From Pempheris klunzingeri (Eukaryota > Chordata > Actinopteri > Acropomatiformes > Pempheridae), in NCBI RefSeq assembly GCF_042242105.1, contig NC_092030.1, positions 7,045,501 through 7,109,500 of the forward strand: DNA of 64,000 bases, given 5' to 3'. Positions 1-11,656 of this stretch are shown in pieces; position 1 is the stretch's first letter; each line of letters begins with the position of its first letter. The notes beneath the pieces are model-generated. The model saw only the letters and a program-made list of their open reading frames with translations. It had not been told where the DNA came from and ran no database searches. The translations under genes were made by a program, and so were the position numbers.

Positions 1-2126
1 CATGAGGTACCAACGACCAGGGAAACTCCACAGGTAAGAGCCAATCACAGCCCAGCATCTGGTCAACGGCATAACGCTCTGCGGGGACAATCTTCAAAAT
101 GCCCCTGATGAGCCTCTGGCAGGGTCCGGGCACCCAGGGGGGGAGGGTGTAAGTGCCCTCAATGATGCAGCGCCGCAGCTTCCCCATGGTCTCGGCTCGG
201 AACGGCATGGTGCCGGTCACCATGAAGAAAAGCAGGACCCCCATGGCCCACACGTCCACTGGGGGCCCCAGGTAGCACTCGTCCCTGAAGAGCTCTGGAG
301 CGGCGTAGGGCGGCGAGCCACAGAAGGTGTCAAGGGCGTTGTTGCGGTTTGAAACCCGCGTGCTGAATCCAAAGTCCGCCACCTTCACACAGCCAGTGCT
401 GGTGAACAGAATGTTCTCGGCCTTCAGGTCCCTGTGAATGATGTTGATGTTGTGCTGCACAGCAAAACAGACACACTGGTTGGAGATTTCTAGATGTGGA
501 ACACATCTGATAACATTTCTACTGATAATAACCTTACTTAACACAGATCTCAGGCATTTGGGGCCTTTAAAGCTTTATAATTGTGATTAATTAGAACTGT
601 AATGGAAGTTTTAAACCAGCACAGTTTCTCCAAACAGATGTGTGGGTCAAAGCTCTCTAAAATGTGTCTTAACAAAGGGAGCAGACTCCCTGTGACTTCA
701 GTGTCTATTATCTATTAGCTGGATATGTACTGATGATGAGATGACTTACAACTGCATGATGAGAAAAACAAACACACAAAAAAACAAGCCCAGAAATGTG
801 TCTGTGTCACTGACCAAATATTTGATGGCAGAAAGGATCTGGGCGAAGGTGATCTTGCTGGTGTTGTCCAACAGTTTTCCCTCGTTGCAGATCCTGTTGT
901 GGAGGTCTCCTCCACCTGCGTACTCCAGCACCAGGTAGAGACGGCTCGGCGTCTCCACCACCTCGTACAGACACACCACATTGGGGTGCTGGAGGGACTC
1001 CATGTTGGTGATCTCCCTGGAGAGCAGACGCTGGGCCTGACTGTCCAACCTGGTCTTTTCCAGGATCTTCAGGGCCACTTTGTCTAAGACAGAAGAAGGG
1101 TCAAGGAGGCGTCTGACTGTCAATGCCTGGTAAAAGAACATCACTAAAAAAGGACGCAACTCAGGAATATGACCCACTCGGAGTTATGTAATTGATTAAC
1201 AATGTAAGTAAGTTATTCAGATAAATTCACAAACATTAGCATTAGCAGAATATTAGGTTCAAGTTTCTTAAATGTGAGAATTTGCTCTCTGTAATGTAAT
1301 TGTACATTAAATATTTTTTGCTTTTGGTCTTTTGACCAGATAAGACTATTTGAGAACGTCACCTTGGATCCTGGGAACTTGTAATGAGCTGTTTTACCAT
1401 ACGCTGACAATTTACAGATGATCGGCTGATTAACTGATAATGAAAATATGGGTTAGATGTGGCCAACATAACTTTTGACATTTTTAGGACCAAATAATTG
1501 GTAGATTAATAGTAATGAAAAAAGTAGCTGCAGCCTTACCAAGGACTAGAGTTCTGCTACCCAGTGTCGGAGGTGAGTTTGAACTGTTTTGCTGTTTGGG
1601 TTATTTTCAAATTGAATTTGTTAACAAGTTTCTCGTTGTAACTCATCTGCACCCCAGCATGCCGAGCCAGGTATATACCTGCGATGCCCATTAAAAAAGG
1701 CAATGGCCAGTCTGTTGGATTGGCCAGCTGATGGTCAGTAATTATTTCAAGCTTCAGCTCTCAAATTTGGCAATATCTACAGAGTCAGCCAGTCAGTAAT
1801 GTAACAGAGGTGTAAGGGATGGATGGTTATGGGTGCTTTGTTGTTTGGGAAAGAAGTGTACCTTTAGTCAGAGCGTGGAAAGCCATTTTGACCCTGGAGA
1901 AGGTCCCAGAGCCGATCTCCCCGCGGACCTTGTAGAAGCCCACCCTTCGGCCGATGATCAAATCCTTAATGGTATTCTCATCCTTGCACATATTGGTGGT
2001 GAGCTTCTGCAAAGGGGTGAGGTCGTCGGCCTCCTCATCCTCGGGGCCGACGTCAGAGCTGTCCGTCAGGCTGTAGAGACTGTGGTGTCGCTTGATGCTT
2101 GTCACTTGGTACTGGCCACGAGGCAT
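1..2126 (-). CDS. nim1k: Serine/threonine-protein kinase NIM1 (AMPK-related), 3' end cut by window edge
   Basis: Coding exons on the minus strand are 2126-1862, 1083-815 and 454-1, the last running off the window. Phases agree at both junctions: a one-base overhang G joins AC to give TKDKVALK, and the second junction is in phase 0. The first 329 residues are visible. Kinase motifs in order are a glycine-rich loop (GEIGSGTFSRVK), the ATP-binding lysine (VALK), alpha-C Glu (LLSREIT), the catalytic loop HRDLKAEN, DFGFS, and the activation segment LDTFCGSPPYAAPELF. That segment contains the Thr phosphorylated by LKB1 in AMPK-related kinases. The order of motifs and the N-terminal LTPLQKLT segment match vertebrate NIM1K (about 430 aa), so roughly 100 C-terminal residues lie outside. 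The start at 2126 is the first Met of the ORF. Acceptor-like AGs just upstream imply a 5' non-coding exon. Confidence 0.95.
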
Positions 2127-2722
2127 TTCTGCAGCACGCTGAGGATAAGGTCATCTGACAAAACATGATAACACGATTACGGCATCTCCAGCACATGGAC
2201 ATACAGTATTTACTCTGTTCCCTACAACTGCTAGTAAGATGTTAAAAGCATCTTTACTTCACGGGAAATAACACAAATGTAAAAATAGTATAAGTGGTTT
2301 CAAAAGTATCCAGAAAGAGTTAACTTGAGACCACAAGCCTTGTTGTCATTGTCAAAAGCAGCAGCAGAATGAGTCTAACTCAATAAAATAATGCATCAAG
2401 GCTTAATGAGACAGCAAGCATTTGAGAAAAAATTAAATGTTATTAAAATTACGTTAATCCCTTAAAACCAAGTTTCCTTGATATAAATTTCTGTTAACAT
2501 TGCATATAAATATTCTAAACTTGCTTCTTCCAGTGCTTCACTGAAACATTATTTAAGATTTAAGACAACACCAATATATTCAATACAAATTCTTCAGTGT
2601 CTAATGCAACATTTTGCACACATATTTCTGTAAATACTACAGACGCGAATAGCTGGAATAAGAGAATTTTAACATAAACAGATTAATATAGAAAAAAGAT
2701 CTAAAGATTATTGTTTTCTTAC

Positions 2723-2757
2723 CAATTTTCCAAATTGCAGCTCTGCATCAAAACATC
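2723..2757 (-). other. nim1k: Possible 5' non-coding exon of nim1k
   Basis: On the minus strand a strong donor (ATTG|gtaagaa) ends a putative exon at 2723. It lies upstream of the nim1k coding start, and acceptor-like sequence (ttatcctcag) sits just before that start codon. The upstream limit of the exon is not determined. This is inference from splice signals only. Confidence 0.25.
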
Positions 2758-3774
2758 ACAACAGCAGTATAAGAAAGTTGCTCTTCTGGCCCAGTAGGAG
2801 CAAGAAAAATGACTTTGTTTGCACTGTTTGTGCCAAAATCATCACACTGAGAGGAACGGTGCTGTCATATTCTCCTTCTCTGTCCTCTCTAACACACAAC
2901 TGTACACTCATGGCAAAGTGTACAGGGAGGGAGGGGGCGCGACTCTTTGAGCCATCAACCAAGTGTACAGTCGGTGCAGGCTTCCCTGGCCACACCCCTC
3001 ACAGCTCAGCCCTCCATGTCTTCACCTTCTCCTCCTCACTGACGGAGGATTAAAATGGTGTCATGAACTTTAATCCTGTTTTAATTTAGGTTTGTCCCAA
3101 TCCCTTCAAATGGTTATCAGTTCACGGCGGCAAAAATGGGGCCAAAAGCACTCATTGTGTTTGTACCTACACAACATATGACCACAATGCTTTGGTTTGC
3201 AGGTTTAGCAGAGCACATTTGTGTGAGAGAAGTGAAGGTGTTACGCAGCGAAGGTTGATCTCCTGGTTTCTGTGAAGATGAAATGTTATGCAACGGTATT
3301 ACCCAATGTTCCCATAGAGATTAGCTCTCTGTCCCCTTTAGATGCTGGCTGAGCAGCACAGATAAAGGGATTATAAAGCATGGGGTCAACACTTCCAGTC
3401 CTCATTCAGGTGTGCTGTCCCTGTGAGCAGCAGTGGAGGGACAGCAGGGGGACACTGCAGTCAAGGACACAGTCAATTCTAATTCCAATTCTAAAAGCCC
3501 ACTGAAATCATCTTTTTTTATGTAAAGCAAGTGTAGTTCAGGTATTACAGCCCGATCAGCACAGCTTTTATCTTACTACAGATATAGTGCATCAGCACAT
3601 ATGACTCATATGACATATGATTAACACCAAAGATATGTTTTAGCTAATCCAGAAACCGTGCCTTTTAGTGCAGCATCATTCTGCCTTGTTTTCACCTTGC
3701 AGGTCTTTGTGTGTGTTTATAAGTCTGTCTGTGGACAGATACTGTCACCAATAGCCTCACAACCACGCAAGATA

Positions 3775-4135
3775 CATTCATGAAACCTTACCCGTGTGTA
3801 GCTGTGATCACGATGGCGGCCAAGTTCGAAAGTGGGTGTAGTCCCAACAAGGGTGTGGTAGAGGGCCCCCATTTTACGCTCCTGGCACACATTTGTTTGA
3901 AATCAATGTATCCCAGTTTTAGAAGAACAGAGCAATCTATGTGCTTTGCCCTCATCTTTGGCATCTTCATGTTATCGGGAGCTGGTTTCAGTGAGGAAAA
4001 TACATTGGTGAACAGCATGATGGATTCAGGAGGTTGGTTGCTTGGGTTGGAGGAGTCATATGATCAATAGATCCCCTTATGACATCATAAACGGATATTA
4101 AAAAGTGCATTTTGCATAATATGGGACCTTTAATT
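3775..4135. repeat. Fish dispersed repeat (MITE-like), copy 1
   Basis: The segment with GATGGCGGCCAAG..., then GACATCATAA and the terminal GGGACCTTTAA has the look of a short multicopy fish element. Its 3' half (GGAGGAGTCATATGATC...AGATCC...TGACATCATAA, about 4048-4090) matches a second copy in this window at about 55478-55520. The short ORFs in it are chance. Confidence 0.5.
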
Positions 4136-5555
4136 TTTTTTCTATTTAGATAGACATGAATGTTTTAGACAACTGGGAAAAGAAGATCTGTGCAGACATT
4201 TACTTTTCTAAACAGCAACAATGTGAACTCTTGGAACATAAATTACAGAATGTAGAGTTGAGGGGCTCTACTTTTTCACAATGTCGGGATCATAAGTTTC
4301 ACTTCAAAGAATCTGAAAAAGAAATGAAGAAATAGGAGAAATGAGTCAGTGTCATATTGTTTTAGAATGAAAGGAGACAAAGTCCTTTAATTCCCAGAAT
4401 GGGGCTGTCCTTCCAGCTTTACGATCCACTCAGATGTGTGCTTCACCTCCACCTCCCTGCCTGTCATCCTCCCATGCAGCCGTCTGATTGGATTAAAGTC
4501 TTAGACAGGAATACAGCCCGTGTTTAAATGTGCTCTCTGTACACTGGTTATCTGCAAGCAGGCAGGTGATACTACAAATCTAGTCTGGTATGACAGTGCA
4601 CAATATGCAGTATAGTTAAAGAAGGGCTTCAGTATTTCTAACATGGGCCCAAGTTGCACATATTTTGCTGTCGAAAAATGGCTAACAGAATTTCTTTTTT
4701 TCTAATTTATGGAATTGGTCCAATAGATCGTGTTAATCCTTTGAGGTAACTGTGCCTAATCAAAGTACATCGATGTAAGAGCTTGTTTTTGCCACTGACA
4801 GGCTAAGTGTCTGACAACATTATGGAGAGGATCCCTACAGAGAGTGACCTTTTCATTAAGAAGAAAGATCCTCATTGTTTAACTAGAAACAGCACCAGAC
4901 TCTATTGAAAAAAACAGTAATTTTACCTCGCAGAACACTGCGGGGTTGCTGGACTACTGTTGCCTTGATCAGTTAGTTTGATTGTGTTATTGTGTGTTTT
5001 TGGTGTTTTAAATGGTTTGTTTGGACCAAAGTCACTCAGAGCCCTGTGTTCTGCATAGTAAATGTACTGTTTTTGTCATTGGAGTCTGGTGGCTTTGAAG
5101 AGAGTGATAGAACGGCTCTTTCTAGTCTAGTTTAACTAGAAGATTTTTCAGCTCTTTCTCTGTAGATATCCTTTCCATAATGTTGTCAGATGATTATTGA
5201 ATAACAATCTGAGCCTGTCAGCAAAAACAAACACTTTTAGTGGACAGACTTTGACGGTTGCTGTTGCCCTCAAGTATTACTCTGCAGCCATTTCACCCCA
5301 TTTAGCAGCAGCTGGCTGAGGTGATCTACTGGAGCAATTCCAAAACTTTTCATATCTATTAGTCATGTAGGCACCAAAATATATAAACATGGGGCCCAGG
5401 TTTAAAAATACTGGAGTTCTTTAAAACAGTGTAAAATAATTTAAGAACACTGAAGAATTGGATTTTGCTTTGAGATGAAACAAAAATAAAAATCCTCACT
5501 CAGTCACTTCTGCCCCCTGAGCGGACAGGAGGTTTGTGCACCTGCAGATCTGAGG

Positions 5556-8500
5556 TCAGATCTTTCTCTTCTTCTGACGGCTCTCATTGAGGCCACAGGC
5601 ACGCTGGATCTCTTCCAGCTCTTTGATTCTCTGACGCAGAGCCCCAATCTCTCTGTTCTTCTCCTCCTGGAAGAACTGCAGCTTCTGAGGAGACACAAAC
5701 ACACTTAATCCACACACACTGGAAAGAGGCAAAATAAATAGCAACATAGCCGCTAAGCTTAAATCTTTCCTTCAGTGATTCTTGTGAATGGCTGCACCAC
5801 GTAAATGACTAGTAGTGTGCTTGCTATTTAGAGATTGTTCATCAAATTCATTCTAGGACTGCAACTGATGATAATTTACACTCTAATTCAGTGCCTGAAA
5901 TTGTGAAGAAAAAGGCACACCACAATCTTCAAACACAATAATGTAAATCAGTGAAAAAAAGTCTCACATTTATCAAACTGGGACCAGAGATGGTTTGACA
6001 TTTTCAATAATCAGTTGGTAGACTCTGGGAACATGAGGATGTGAGAGCGAACAACCTTCAACAGAGCCCATATGTCTGAGTTCAGACTGAACACAAAAGT
6101 AAGTTTAGAGGTGGTGCGACTGTAAACATAATGTCGCGAGTGGATGCAAACAATTTGCTCTGAATGCTGCAACTTGAGACAAAGACGTGTGCGTGAGTGG
6201 AAAATGTCAACCTCAGTGAAGATTTGCTCTGTCCCTTGGACAAAGTGGAAGAAAATGACAAAATGAAACTGGAGTTTTTGGCAATTGTTTTTGTGCGTAG
6301 TCCACACACACATGCTTTATGTGTACGTTGCTAGCTAGCTACAGCTAATGCCTGTCCAATCAGCATGCTGGCTGTTTGGGATATAATCACGTGTTAGAGT
6401 AACATGAGGTGAAAATCAAATCTGGGTGTCCATTTAGGCAATTTTCTTTTCCAGACATTTCTTTTTATTCAGACAAATAACAGAGCTTTTGGGGCAAACT
6501 AGGTAGTAGCCTAATGTTACTTAGAGGGTGGGGACGTCCAGTTCAAATCTAATAATGGTTGCTCTGCTCTCAGCTGAAGTTTGCATGCTAAGGACATAAA
6601 CTGGCAAAACCAAGACGGTTTGGGTACAGCTTTGTTAGAAAACCTCTGTCTTGAAAAAGAGGATGTAGAAGGTATTAGAGAGGCTGCTTACCCTCTTGAA
6701 GACACTCTGTGGAAGAAGATTGGAGCTGTGTTGCTGCTGCTGCTGCTGCTGCTGCTGACTCAACTGAACTGTGCTCTGAACTCTGGCTAACTTGGCACCA
6801 AACTGCCAAAACATACACAGCAAAACGCCAATGAGCTCCACTCCACACGAAAGCAGAGTAGTTGTAGTAGTTCATTTTAAAATAATCTCTCTTGGTTTAA
6901 CAGAGCTTTCCTGAACACACCCTGAATATGAACTGTATCATGTTGTCAATAAATGAAACTAGATTTCAACTGTCTTACTTGAGTTCTTTAACCTTGCAGA
7001 ACAACCGTCAGTTAACATTATTCATTGGCAGGAGGAATTTATTTGCTAATAAATATCAATAAACCAGTAATCAGTGTATTCCATGGAAACCTGTAAAACT
7101 TTGAACTTAGAAAAAGGAAATTCTTGTGAGTTTTTCTACTGTCCATGGTTAATTTTTAAAAAATCACCCCGCCATCACTGTTCAGATTAAAGTGTAGCTT
7201 TTCATTTACCTCCATCTGTAACTTCAGGAGCTCACTCTGCCTCTCCCTCTCCTGCTCCCTCAGCCTCTTCTTCATCTCCTCTAGTTCCACATCCTTTTTC
7301 TCCAGCAGATACTTAACTTCACCATCTTTAGCTTCCACTGACAGAAAATAAGACAACAGCAGACAACATGCTTGTTTTGTTTTTCTCTGTTTTTGTCTTA
7401 TTAATCTTCTGTTCTGCTGCTCTGCTCTGATGCTTTGGGCTGATATCAAGAGGGACTTTTTTAGGAATTATTGTCATCACAATGGTTTGCTGATGCTAAT
7501 TTTACACTGAAAAATGAAGTAAGAAATACTCCACATTTGCCCACAGCACAACCACAAGTGTACTATATAAATTTCAGGATACATCTGCTCCACTGTGTAC
7601 GTCTTGCATTTAGATTTAAGGGCATGAACACTGTCTTTGTCTGTCTGTCTGAGTGTTTTTTGTGGTCTTACACTGATTGAAGCTCTGCCTGTGGGCGTCC
7701 TCCACCTCCTTCCTGCACTGCTGCCTTACAGTCTCTAGCTCCCTCTTGTGTCTCTCTCCCTCTGCTCTCATTTCACAGATCAGTTGCTGAACCTCTGCCT
7801 CTCTGTCCTGGCGACGACACACCCGACACACACGCCACCTCACTGACTGTTGAAATGACTTCTCAGCAGACAAAATTAAATTGCTGCCTAGTTTTAAGGT
7901 TTTGAAAGGCACCAGCAATCTTTGAAATATTGGTAAGAAGGGAGTGAATCAACTAATCTTCTTCTTCAACCAGTCAGAACGAATAAACATGTCAATGCTT
8001 TTGACATTTATATGAACCCAGCAAATCACACTTATTACAGCGCTGACATTGAAAATGATTCACTGAGACTGACATAACGCTTTACATCTCTAACCACAAA
8101 TACTATTCTAATTATATGTTCCATATTTATATTGAAAAATATAAATAAAATACGATTTAAAAATAATATCCACTGTCACCTTTAAAACATACATTTTATA
8201 TAGATTTTTTTTCCAAAAACTGAGTGGAAGATCTTTTGTCCTCAGGAGTGACAGATACAGGTATAGAAATATTTCTGAGCATTCACATGATGACATACAG
8301 AGTAATACCTTGTCCACAGGCTACAGAAATTGACACATTCACCTTTCAATTAAATTTCTTGGTTCATTGCCGTATTCAATTTATTCAATACCACATTTGG
8401 TCAGTGTTCACGTCTGCCTAAAATCTTACCTCTGCTCTTCTCTCAGTCTGTTGTTTCAGGTCCGCCATGTTGTCCTTCAGTCTCTCATTCTCCACTACAA

Positions 8501-10158
8501 CGTGAGCAGCATCAGAAGTCATATGAAGAAAATCTTAACAAAGTATTCAATCTGTAATCGTACTATATGTAAATTACTCGGGCAGTGGTGCTTGGCGGTT
8601 GTTCACGATGACTAAATGGATATCACAAAGGCATTGAATTCATTAGCTGTAGACCATATTCCTCTTTAAGCCTTGTGGTAAACCTGTGCCACATGAGTGC
8701 TTAAGATTGGCCTTGTGCATATTTCTGCACCCTGAAAAGGACTGATTTCAGTATTTCAAATATCCAGTGATTTTATTATCTGTCCAATTTGGGCCATTGC
8801 AGTTACCTCTGAGGTTGCACTGCTCCTGCAGAGTCAGCTGCAGTCTGTTCACTGTGACGAGAAGACTGTCTCTCTCTGCAACAGGTAGATCAAGAGAATA
8901 GGTAGGTAGAAGAAAAACTTTTCATGTTTTGTTTGATTGCTTTTAGGTGCCGTACATAACCCACTGAGGGACACACAGTTTAGAATGGTTTGCTTATTTT
9001 TTGTGGCTAGAAATTTACTATCTGAGTCATTCATCCAGTATTTTCCATTAATACCAACGTAAAATGTGTCTAGGTGTGCAGTGCAGTATCCATCATCTCA
9101 TTGTTGCTACGGTCTCATCTGTCTTTTAATGCATAGCTACATATTAGAAATTTCCTATTTATTGGTCCATCTGTACATTTTTAGGGATTTCATTTCCTGA
9201 ACTGAAAACTGGGGACACCAGCTCAGGAGGGCTGTCGTTTCACAGAATCACCAGCAGAGGGAGACACACAAACACCACATCAAGCACCACAAGTAACCCT
9301 GTAATGAAAAGAGCAAGAAGAGACATAAAACCTCCAGTTTCCAAACCAAAGGACAAACACTCACCCTCAGTCAGACTCTTCTCCTTGGTCAGATAGAATT
9401 TCACAAGTCTATTGGCATCCTCCAGCATGATCTCCAACATGTTGTTTTTGCAATTAATCTCTGTAATTTTCTGTTTAGAGAAAAGTAAAGACAAGTGGAA
9501 GAGCTCTACATGTAACACATACTTTTCTCTATTCCACAAAGGCCCCGAGGTACATGGATGTGTTCTACTATATTTCTAATGTTCAGTACTATCATTGTGG
9601 AGTTTCATTTTGTTTTATATGACTTTGTGGTCTATCTATCTATCTATCTATCTATAACATGAAAATAGGGACTAATGTAGTGAACAGTAATTGAATTCAA
9701 ACACTAACTTTAGATGAATACTGTACAATATAACACATAGAGAAATAGTGAAAACATGTAGCTAGCCTTCACAAGTAACGTTAATTAAAATAAATGTCTT
9801 TGCAGTTGTCAAATTATAACTACGTGAACTACTATTCCTGAAAGACCTCTCTGATTATCTCTACGTGGGCTGTGTCTCTATGAACTAAGCTTCCCTCCAC
9901 AGACAAAAAAAAACAGACAAAGGGACTGTCATAATTAGGTAACAGCGAGCTATGCTAGCTGTTACAGCGAGCTATGCTAGCTGTTACAGCGAGCTATGCT
10001 AGCTGTTACAGCGAGCTATGCTAGCTGTTACAGCGAGCTATGCTAGCTGTTACAGCGAGCTATGCTAGCTGTTAGCTCTGTTAACGTTACCTTACCTGTT
10101 CTAATCGAGTAAACTCATCCAAAAACTTGTCAAGATTAACACAGTTTAACTTTGTCAT
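5556..10158 (-). CDS. ccdc152: Coiled-coil domain-containing protein 152
   Basis: Seven minus-strand exons give a 231-aa protein: 10158-10096, 9470-9365, 8875-8807, 8494-8430, 7807-7672, 7337-7210 and 5684-5556 (stop). All phases agree. The protein starts MTKLNCVNLDKFLDEF. It is almost entirely charged heptad-type coiled coil (for example KDVELEEMKKRLREQERERQ and REIGALRQRIKELEEIQ) and ends in a basic QKKRKI tail. There is no signal peptide, membrane segment or catalytic motif, so it is probably an intracellular structural or adaptor protein of unknown role. The identity rests on length (human protein about 254 aa), coiled-coil character, and position between ghr and nim1k on the same strand as ghr, exactly as in human. 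Exon boundaries are well supported, the family name somewhat less so. Confidence 0.85.
6732..6758. repeat. (CTG)n trinucleotide repeat in ccdc152 intron 6
   Basis: Nine uninterrupted CTG units on the plus strand, which read CAG in the ccdc152 transcript sense. The tract is intronic, between the exons ending at 7210 and starting at 5684. The polyleucine and polyglutamine frames over it are not genes. Confidence 0.95.
9631..9655. repeat. (TCTA)n microsatellite
   Basis: About six TCTA units in ccdc152 intron 1. Confidence 0.95.
9943..10074. repeat. 22-bp minisatellite, six copies
   Basis: The unit CAGCGAGCTATGCTAGCTGT+TA is repeated six times at 22-bp intervals (starts at 9943, 9965, 9987, 10009, 10031, 10053), with essentially no divergence. 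Each unit contains the inverted repeat AGCTA-TGC-TAGCT. It sits in ccdc152 intron 1, about 20 bp beyond the exon 1 donor (10096/10095). Confidence 0.97.
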
Positions 10159-10337
10159 TGTACTGGTGTAAGAACGAGCAAACGACTGTGATAAAAACTA
10201 ATATTTTGTAAAATTATTATTATATTAAGCTAGAGCTAGCAATTAACCGCTAAGTTAGATAGCTAGTTTGCACTTCCTGTTTCCTGTTAATGTGAGAAAT
10301 GATTGATTGCTGTAAATAAGAGCCCAGGATGGAATTA

Positions 10338-10416
<79 letters not shown>

Positions 10417-11656
10417 CAAGAATGGTATAAGTCTATTAAGTAAGTTATGTCCGTTCATCTTTCATGTACTTCAATTTTCCATTTATCTTTAGTATTTTCC
10501 CAATGCAATGCTGATACTGTTACTTGGAAAAGATTCTGCGACCTGTGAATAAGAGTGTTCCCTTTGGTTAAAAAAAGAGACAGGTTATAGGCAAAAGTAT
10601 GAAAGTTGTTTACTTGTAACTCAAATTTCACAATAAGTGTAAAAATTCAACATGGATGTTCCTCTAACTTAGTCTGAATTCAATGCACTGCTTACCAGAA
10701 ATCAAATGAAAAACAAAATTTTGCATAACCCATGCACTCAAAAACAAAGGGTGAGACTAAGACAGCACTTGAACAGCAGTCCAAATGATTTTGTCTGTCA
10801 GCTCTGAAAACATTTAAAAGTTTGGAACATAAATGAAAAGCATGGTATGAAAAATAAGAGAAGAGTCTAATGTTTCATGCTCCACTTGATCCTTTTACAT
10901 ACAGCTCATAGTCCGTTTGACTTTTTTCAGGAATTTCACGTGCTGGCAAGAACTTTGCTATTTACCCAAATGAGGCGGAGGACTCATTTGGCAATGTAAG
11001 CAATGGGTTACTTATTGGTAAAGTAACATTTTGATTGTGGAAATGATCTTAAAGCCTGAAAGAGAATCAAAACATAAAGTGTAAAAATGAGGGTACATGA
11101 TTAATTCATGGTTTTCATTTTTCACAGAGTATATCAATTACATATGACCTGATTTGATGGGAAAAAAAAGCTTCTGATATGTACAAAATCTTAGGAATAC
11201 AGCACAAGACAGTACTATGAAACATACTCTAAGTTAAAGCTGCATTAATGTGCCTGTTGTTACTTGTTGAGGAGTTAATCTTTCCTCTTGCAGCCAACAA
11301 TTTATTAATGCAGCTTTAATAATTAAGCATCGTATTGAGAACTTGAGGCAGATTCCAGACCCAGCTTGTGTTAGTTCCCCTTGGAACGGTTGCCTTTCCA
11401 CAACTGCAGTAAAACATAGTCTTGTGTGCTCTTCCTTGTCCGTTCCAAATTTCCAACCATGTCGACTTTGGAGCTTTCAGAGGGCCAGAGGAGGTAAAGG
11501 TGGTGGCAGGACAGTCACAGATACCACCCCCCCAAACCACCCTTCAGCTATTTTGGAGAGAGCTCAACCTTGGGACCCTCAATAGTCAATATGCAAGACT
11601 GTCCCCAAGTGCATCTCTGCCTTTGATAGAACAGCTTTGCACTGTTCACCACTGAT
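10159..11656. other. ccdc152 upstream region and ghr 3' UTR
   Basis: Between the ccdc152 start and the ghr stop. It holds the TTA tract and A/T-rich sequence. A minus-strand AATAAA (TTTATT near 11299-11304) could end the ghr transcript. No other coding sequence was seen. Confidence 0.5.
10335..10416. repeat. (TTA)n trinucleotide repeat
   Basis: A long, nearly pure TTA/TAA tract of roughly 80 bp, about 180 bp upstream of the ccdc152 start codon and so in or near its promoter. The poly-isoleucine frame over it is meaningless. Confidence 0.97.

Larger units (their letters stand above)
2127..5555. other. Intergenic spacer between nim1k and ccdc152
   Basis: No open frame here resembles a protein I know. 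It holds the upstream region of nim1k, the 3' UTR of ccdc152, and one fish dispersed repeat at about 3775-4135. Human SELENOP lies between CCDC152 and NIM1K, but nothing resembling selenoprotein P (Cys/Sec-rich, His-rich) was seen on either strand here. Confidence 0.6.

Noticed and set aside
3780-4070. 96-codon plus-strand frame between nim1k and ccdc152
   Set aside because: It falls in a dispersed repeat that has a second copy at 55.5 kb.
9943-10074. CRISPR-like array of 22-bp repeats
   Set aside because: Repeats are directly head to tail with no spacers, and the genome is vertebrate. It is a minisatellite.
10255-10458. Poly-isoleucine ORF
   Set aside because: Translation of the TTA microsatellite.
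11422-11655. Short plus-strand ORFs downstream of the ghr stop
   Set aside because: They lie in the ghr 3' UTR in antisense, with no homology.
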